Below are positions 5,892 through 6,295 of a stretch of 6,295 bases of DNA, piece after piece. The first letter of the stretch is position 1; the number at the start of each line of letters is the position of its first letter. A program made the position numbers and the translations under genes. The stretch comes from an uncultured Oscillospiraceae bacterium. Lineage in GTDB: Bacteria > Bacillota > Clostridia > Oscillospirales > Ruminococcaceae. Under the pieces are notes generated by a model. That model had not been told where the DNA came from. It saw only the letters and a list, made by a program, of their open reading frames with translations, and made no database searches. The stretch spans positions 1 to 6,295 of the forward strand of contig USOZ01000110.1 in assembly GCA_900556525.1 (NCBI GenBank). Direction: 5' to 3'.

Positions 5892-5917
5892 TTTACTGTT
5901 CTTCCTTTCATTATCAT
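5885..5917 (-). CDS. Candidate 10-residue leader peptide
   Basis: MIMKGRTVKC starts at ATG 5917, with GGAGG at 5927-5923 five nt upstream, the strongest ribosome binding site in this leader. It stops at TGA 5887-5885, overlapping the GTG of the regulator at 5891. The site AAAGGAAG for the regulator lies inside it. This arrangement suggests translational coupling. The same frame is open farther upstream to a TTG at 6139, but that start has no ribosome binding site, so only the short form is proposed. It could be a coupling cistron only, without a working peptide. Confidence 0.35.
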   Translation of the reverse strand: MIMKGRTVKC

Positions 5918-6093
5918 GAGATCCTCCGAAAGTCGTAACACAGACGAGTTTTCTATATGCCCTGTATCGGACGACACAAGGCGCAGAAAATCGCCGTGAA
6001 CGGATTTTGGGAGAGTTTTTATACGAAAAACAGCTTTTTGCCGTGATAATACTGATTTCTTGAGGCAGATATGTCTATTAAGAAAGAGTATAA

Positions 6094-6120
6094 GCGATTC
6101 GTTTACAGCGGACGAATCGC
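6094..6120 (-). promoter_or_regulatory. 9-bp hairpin early in the LytTR leader
   Basis: GCGATTCGT (6094-6102) pairs perfectly with ACGAATCGC (6112-6120) around a 9-nt loop. In the predicted transcript it lies about 27-53 nt from the start and is followed by TTATACTCTTTCTT, which is U-rich but interrupted. It may be an attenuator, a leader stabiliser or an operator. A second, weaker stem with a bulge lies at 5987-6008. The rest of the roughly 230-nt leader shows no known riboswitch that I can recognise. Confidence 0.45.
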
Positions 6121-6153
6121 GGCATAAAAAATACAGCAAAAGTTTATAATTAT

Positions 6154-6182
6154 ATTTTATCTTTTTTTCGCTGATTTGTCAC
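6154..6182 (-). promoter_or_regulatory. Promoter of the LytTR regulator
   Basis: On the minus strand GTGACA (6182-6177, five of six consensus bases), an exact 17-bp spacer, and TAAAAT (6159-6154, five of six). The start is expected near 6147, giving a leader of about 255 nt before the GTG at 5891. Confidence 0.7.
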
Positions 6183-6188
6183 TACTTA

Positions 6189-6230
6189 ATTTTGCAAGTT
6201 TTGACATAAAACATACCGATTTTGCAATTT
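6189..6230 (-). promoter_or_regulatory. Direct repeats upstream of the LytTR promoter
   Basis: Read on the minus strand, AAATTGCAAAAT (6230-6219) and AACTTGCAAAAT (6200-6189) match at 11 of 12 bases and repeat with a 30-bp period. The nearer copy ends 6 bp before the -35. Paired direct repeats just upstream of a promoter are the type of site bound by LytTR activators, though the family usually spaces its 9-bp repeats about 12-13 bp apart, and here the gap between the 9-bp cores is 21 bp. Autoregulation is inferred. Confidence 0.45.
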
Positions 6231-6239
6231 CTATTGCTA

Positions 6240-6295
6240 AGGAAGCGCTGAATAAATCGCGGCACGCATCTTGCTTGCATATTTCCGCCTGATTG
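6240..6295. mobile_element. Second MITE copy, cut by window end
   Basis: Starts AGGAAGCGCTGAATAAAT preceded by TA (6238-6239) and follows the copy at 2566 almost base for base for the 56 bases visible. The differences are a few substitutions and one missing T in the ATTTTCC tract. Same orientation as the first copy. The right end lies outside the window. Confidence 0.75.

Noticed and set aside
5885..6139. Minus-strand 84-codon frame starting at TTG
   Set aside because: The TTG has no ribosome binding site, sits about 8 nt from the predicted transcription start, and the protein has no recognisable motif. Only its last 10 codons have a good start signal.
6201..6206. Plus-strand TTGACA as a promoter
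   Set aside because: No -10-like hexamer lies 16-18 bp downstream.

Overview
This window looks like a chromosomal segment of a low-to-mid GC Clostridia-type Firmicute, probably of the Oscillospirales/Ruminococcaceae kind. That placement is an inference from three things: the darA-holB-ricT gene order, the clostridial style of the EF-G-like GTPase, and AT-rich promoters with purine-rich ribosome binding sites. All five confidently recognised genes lie on the minus strand.

Left end (1-278): a perfect 15-bp inverted repeat, a very small plus-strand ORF with a good ribosome binding site, and a strong bidirectional terminator. Region 279-2449 is a compact three-gene housekeeping operon, transcribed darA (PII-like cyclic-di-AMP receptor), holB (DNA polymerase III delta' subunit), ricT (PSP1-domain subunit of the RicAFT complex). 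It has a near-consensus extended -10 promoter at 2492-2520. The first two genes overlap by one base and the last two are 15 nt apart. The order matches the Bacillus yaaQ-(yaaR)-holB-yaaT cluster, but yaaR is missing.

Region 2450-2818 is intergenic. It holds the operon promoter, two minus-strand terminators, and a complete 109-bp MITE-like element with 18/19 terminal inverted repeats and flanking TA dinucleotides. A second, nearly identical copy starts at 6240 and runs off the window.

Region 2819-4870 encodes a complete EF-G-like translational GTPase of the paralogue class. Its G4 motif is TRME instead of NKxD and it has Gln at the catalytic-His position, while domain IV, including the tip His, is intact. 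Its upstream region carries a promoter and three short palindromes. Region 5107-5891 is a solitary LytTR response regulator with its own terminator and no histidine kinase beside it. Its receiver has Glu at the phosphoacceptor position.

Upstream of the regulator (5892-6239) is a long untranslated leader. It contains a 10-codon ORF overlapping the regulator start, a 9-bp hairpin, a good sigma-A type promoter, and two 12-bp direct repeats just upstream of the -35. This layout suggests a self-controlled regulator that does not need phosphorylation. I see no CRISPR array, rRNA, tRNA or transposase gene, and no clear multi-gene novel system. The points most worth checking are the altered GTPase motifs, the Asp-to-Glu receiver with its putative operator, and the MITE pair.
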